From CAYPHJ01 sp964410485 (lineage in GTDB: Bacteria; Desulfobacterota; Binatia; UBA9968): 8,901 nucleotides of DNA. The translations under genes were made by a program, and so were the position numbers. The notes under the pieces are model-generated. The model searched no databases and was not told the origin of the DNA. It saw only the letters and a program-made list of their open reading frames with translations. This document shows positions 6,670-8,901 of the stretch, one piece after another. The stretch covers positions 1 to 8,901 of the forward strand of contig CAYPHJ010000147.1 of assembly GCA_964410485.1 (NCBI GenBank), written 5' to 3'. The stretch's first letter is position 1. Every line of letters starts with the position of its first letter.

Positions 6670-8616
6670 TTATTGATCATGATTCTGACGCTCACGCATC
6701 AGATTTATGAGGCTTCCCGCCAGCACCATCTTGACCTGCCGTTCCGTCATTGCATGCTCTGTAATGTACGTTTCTCCTTTCGTTTTGTTCATCACCTTCA
6801 CTTGGTTTCCGCTACGGATTGCTTCACGGAGATCGAATAAGATGAGGACATCATTCTGATTGATGTTCTCCCAGTCAGCCGGATTGATAAAGGTCAATGG
6901 CAGAATGCCGAAATTGAGAAGATTTTGCTGATGAATCCGGGCGAAACTTTTTGCAATGACTGCTTTAAGCCCCAGATACCTCGGTGCGATAGCGGCATGC
7001 TCGCGGCTCGATCCCTGACCATAGTTTTTGCCGGCGACGATCAATGAGCCGGAGCGCGCGTGTTCCATGGCGCGGTCGTGGTAGGTTTCATCGATCCGCG
7101 TAAACACAAATTTGCTGATGGCGGGGATATTGCTCCGATAGGGAAGCACCTGCTCGCCCGCAGGCATGATCTCATCGGTCGAAACATTGTCCGCTAGTTT
7201 CAGCAGAACCGGCCCATCTATCGTCGCTGGCAGCGGATCAAACCGTGGCAATGGTGCGATATTGGGTCCCTTCTCAAGCTCGACTTTCTCTGCATTCTTT
7301 GCAGGCGGGACCAGCATGTCCGTATTGATGATCAGCCTCTCTGGCTGCTGGAACTTAGGGTATTCCATCTTCAGTGTGCGTGGATCCGTGATCACACCGG
7401 CGAGCGCCGAAGCCGCAGCAGTTTCCGGACTGCAGAGATAGACCTGATCTTCTCTTGTGCCTGAACGACCTAAAAAGTTGCGCGGTACGGTGCGGAGACT
7501 GATCCGACCGGTAGCGGGCGCCTGCCCCATCCCAATGCACCCGTTACACCCGGCTTGGTGGATTCGCCCTCCGGCCCGTATGAGCTTCCCCAACAACCCC
7601 ATCTCCGTCACATTTTCCAGAATCTGGCGGGAGGTAGGGTTGAAATCGAAAGAAACCCGGTCATGAACTTGCTTTTCATCGACGATAAGGGCAGGAATGG
7701 CGAAATCCCGCAGTCCTGGATTCGCGGAAGATCCAATCATAGCCTGATAGATTTCTCGGCCGGCCACCTCGCGCACCGGAACCACATTCCCGGGACTGCT
7801 CGGACAGGCAATAAGCGGCTCAAGCTCAGATAAGTTGATCTCTTCGTGCCCGTCGTAGGCAGCACCTTCATCAGCGATGAGTTCCACCCAATCTCCACCA
7901 CGCTCCTGAGATTCGAGGAAAAGCTTGACCGCCTCATCCGAAGGAAACACAGTAGTAGTGGCGCCGAGCTCGGCTCCCATGTTGGCAATCACGTGGCGAT
8001 CCATGGCGCTCAGGCCGTCTAAACCTGGACCGTAATATTCGATGATCTTGCCGAATCCCCCATCAACGCCATGCCGGCGCAGCATTTCGAGGATGAGATC
8101 TTTCGCACTGACCCAGTCGGGCAACTTGCCGATCAGCTTCACACCCAAGATCTTCGGCATCTTAACGTAATAGGGCTCGCCGGCCATTGCGAGCGCCACT
8201 TCCAGCCCCCCTGCCCCGATCGCCAACATCCCGAGCGAGCCGGCGGCACAGGTGTGGCTGTCCGAGCCAAGCAGAGTCTTGCCGGGAATGCCGAAGCGCT
8301 CCATGTGCACCGGATGGCTGACGCCGTTTCCGGCGCGGCTATACCAGATGCCAAACTTCTTACATGCGCTGCGCAGAAACAGATGGTCATCAGCGTTTTT
8401 GAAATCGGTCTGAAGCAGGTTGTGATCCACGTACTGGGCGGAAAGCTCGGTCTTGACCCGGCGAAGATCCATGGCTTCGAGCTCGAGCATTACCAGGGTA
8501 CCGGTAGCGTCCTGAGTGAGAGTCTGATCGATCTTAAGACCGATCTCCTCACCCGCTTGCATTCGGCCCTCAACCAGATGACTGCCGATCAACTTTTGCG
8601 CTACATTTTGACTCAT
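6670..8616 (-). CDS. acn: Aconitate hydratase, compact Aquifex-like type
   Basis: This 648-residue enzyme interconverts citrate and isocitrate via cis-aconitate in the TCA cycle, using a [4Fe-4S] cluster. It is much shorter than E. coli AcnA or AcnB (about 890 and 865 residues), with the swivel domain joined directly behind the three cluster-domain folds. Visible motifs: PVHMERFG (102-109), DSHTCAAGSLGMLAIGAGGL (119-138), IGSSANPGLRDF (294-305), HQAGCNGCIGMGQAPATG with Cys357 and Cys360, SPETAAASA, the swivel start DNVSTDEIMPAG, and NYGQGSSREHAA (531-542; catalytic Ser536, Arg538). The position of the usual first cluster cysteine (GSCTN) holds Ser297 instead, while a Cys (Cys123) follows the DSHT motif. 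The start at 8616 is chosen over the ATG at 8631 because GGAGG stands eight bases before it. Homoaconitase or isopropylmalate isomerase are alternatives by homology, but the fused swivel and the neighbouring sucA-sucB-lpdA favour aconitase. Confidence 0.93.
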   Translation of the reverse strand: MSQNVAQKLIGSHLVEGRMQAGEEIGLKIDQTLTQDATGTLVMLELEAMDLRRVKTELSAQYVDHNLLQTDFKNADDHLFLRSACKKFGIWYSRAGNGVSHPVHMERFGIPGKTLLGSDSHTCAAGSLGMLAIGAGGLEVALAMAGEPYYVKMPKILGVKLIGKLPDWVSAKDLILEMLRRHGVDGGFGKIIEYYGPGLDGLSAMDRHVIANMGAELGATTTVFPSDEAVKLFLESQERGGDWVELIADEGAAYDGHEEINLSELEPLIACPSSPGNVVPVREVAGREIYQAMIGSSANPGLRDFAIPALIVDEKQVHDRVSFDFNPTSRQILENVTEMGLLGKLIRAGGRIHQAGCNGCIGMGQAPATGRISLRTVPRNFLGRSGTREDQVYLCSPETAAASALAGVITDPRTLKMEYPKFQQPERLIINTDMLVPPAKNAEKVELEKGPNIAPLPRFDPLPATIDGPVLLKLADNVSTDEIMPAGEQVLPYRSNIPAISKFVFTRIDETYHDRAMEHARSGSLIVAGKNYGQGSSREHAAIAPRYLGLKAVIAKSFARIHQQNLLNFGILPLTFINPADWENINQNDVLILFDLREAIRSGNQVKVMNKTKGETYITEHAMTERQVKMVLAGSLINLMRERQNHDQ

Positions 8617-8624
8617 CGGAGTCG

Positions 8625-8629
8625 CCTCC
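8625..8629 (-). promoter_or_regulatory. Ribosome binding site of acn
   Basis: On the minus strand GGAGG is followed by eight bases and then the ATG at 8616. The sequence overlaps the competing upstream ATG (8631), so it can serve only the downstream start. Confidence 0.75.
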
Positions 8630-8670
8630 ATAACGCGAAATCCTTGGACAACCGGCCGTTCCGACAGTTA

Positions 8671-8689
8671 GGACATTTCGGTGGTGTCC
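8671..8689. promoter_or_regulatory. Possible operator upstream of acn
   Basis: GGACA (8671-8675) and TGTCC (8685-8689) form a short inverted repeat with a nine-base spacer in the 120-bp gap between the Dps-like gene and acn. Another GGACA occurs at 8646-8650. The arms are only five bases and no known regulator consensus was recognised. No convincing -35/-10 pair was found nearby. Confidence 0.15.
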
Positions 8690-8736
8690 CAGCGATTCTC
8701 GTCTGTTCTTCCCCGGTGTTAAACGGTCATTCTCCG

Positions 8737-8901
8737 CTAAGCCGGCTCGGCTTGCAGAAAGGCTCTGAGCATCCACGCCATCTTTTCGTGTTTTTCCATC
8801 AATCCCGTAAGGAAATCGCTTGTTCCCATGTCGTGATACTTCTCAGGTCGTAGCCCTGCGTCTCGTGCCGCACGGCAGCCCGAGGTACGGCGTTATCCGC
8901 G
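8737..8901 (-). CDS. dps: Dps-like ferritin, C-terminal part with a broken frame (5' part outside window)
   Basis: On the minus strand the frame ending at the TAG of 8737-8739 reads EKYHDMGTSDFLTGLMEKHE, then KMAWMLRAFLQAEPA. This resembles the last helix of Dps-family proteins, which form hollow dodecamers that oxidise and store iron and protect DNA. The same frame meets a TAA at 8893-8895. The adjacent frame reads ADNAVPRAAVR up to about 8868, which lines up with the conserved Dps stretch 'LADRYAIVANDVRKA' of E. coli Dps, and the family match then continues in the first frame as ARDAG. Adding one G to the GG at about 8868-8869 would join both parts. So a single-base deletion, real or a sequencing error, is likely. 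If it is real, the gene encodes a protein with a wrong C-terminus. It is transcribed in the same direction as acn, 120 bp upstream of it. Confidence 0.6.

Noticed and set aside
6483..6695. A 70-codon minus-strand frame overlapping the acn 3' end and the spacer before sucA
   Set aside because: It has no ribosome binding signal and no recognisable family, and it overlaps acn out of frame. Conservation in relatives would be needed to revive it.
8646..8661. GC-rich near-palindrome around CGGCCG upstream of acn
   Set aside because: Only the six-base core is symmetric; the flanks do not pair, so it is not a convincing operator.
8071..8853. A 260-codon open frame on the plus strand opposite acn
   Set aside because: It is fully antisense to a clearly conserved aconitase frame, has no recognisable domain, and is expected from codon structure in GC-rich DNA.

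Overview
This is a chromosomal window from a moderately GC-rich, probably Gram-negative-type bacterium. It is dominated by a tricarboxylic acid (TCA) cycle block read on the minus strand. In transcription order the genes are an aconitase of the compact Aquifex-like single-chain type (acn), then the three components of the 2-oxoglutarate dehydrogenase complex: E1 (sucA), E2 (sucB) and E3 (lpdA). All four read through without lesions and keep most expected catalytic motifs. The taxon cannot be fixed from the window. The aconitase subtype, the F420-type LLM oxidoreductase and the molybdoenzyme relic would suit a deep-branching lineage such as NC10/Rokubacteria or a related phylum, but this is a guess.

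Layout: 1-341 (+) is the 3' end of an LLM-class flavin/F420-dependent oxidoreductase gene cut by the window edge. 342-770 has no intact gene. Inside it, at about 431-701 (-), lies the decayed C-terminal end of a molybdopterin oxidoreductase, carrying one frameshift and one internal stop. Then come lpdA (771-2162), sucB (2256-3497), sucA (3636-6473) and acn (6670-8616), all minus. The left side of acn's upstream spacer meets the 3' end of a Dps-like ferritin gene (8737-8901, minus, cut by the window edge). The visible part of that gene appears to be missing one base.

How the genes work together: acn converts citrate to isocitrate, and sucA/sucB/lpdA convert 2-oxoglutarate to succinyl-CoA. Isocitrate dehydrogenase, which links the two steps, is not in the window. 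The spacers (196, 138 and 93 bp) are wide for a tight operon, so internal promoters or RNA processing sites are possible. The two spacers flanking sucB share a short repeated motif related to GTGCTCGTGTTYGG, in both orientations.

I did not find a new multi-gene system. The most informative oddities are the aconitase's changed Fe-S ligand motif (Ser where the first cluster cysteine normally sits), the molybdoenzyme relic, and the repeated intergenic motif. No tRNA, rRNA, CRISPR array, insertion sequence or recognisable riboswitch was seen.
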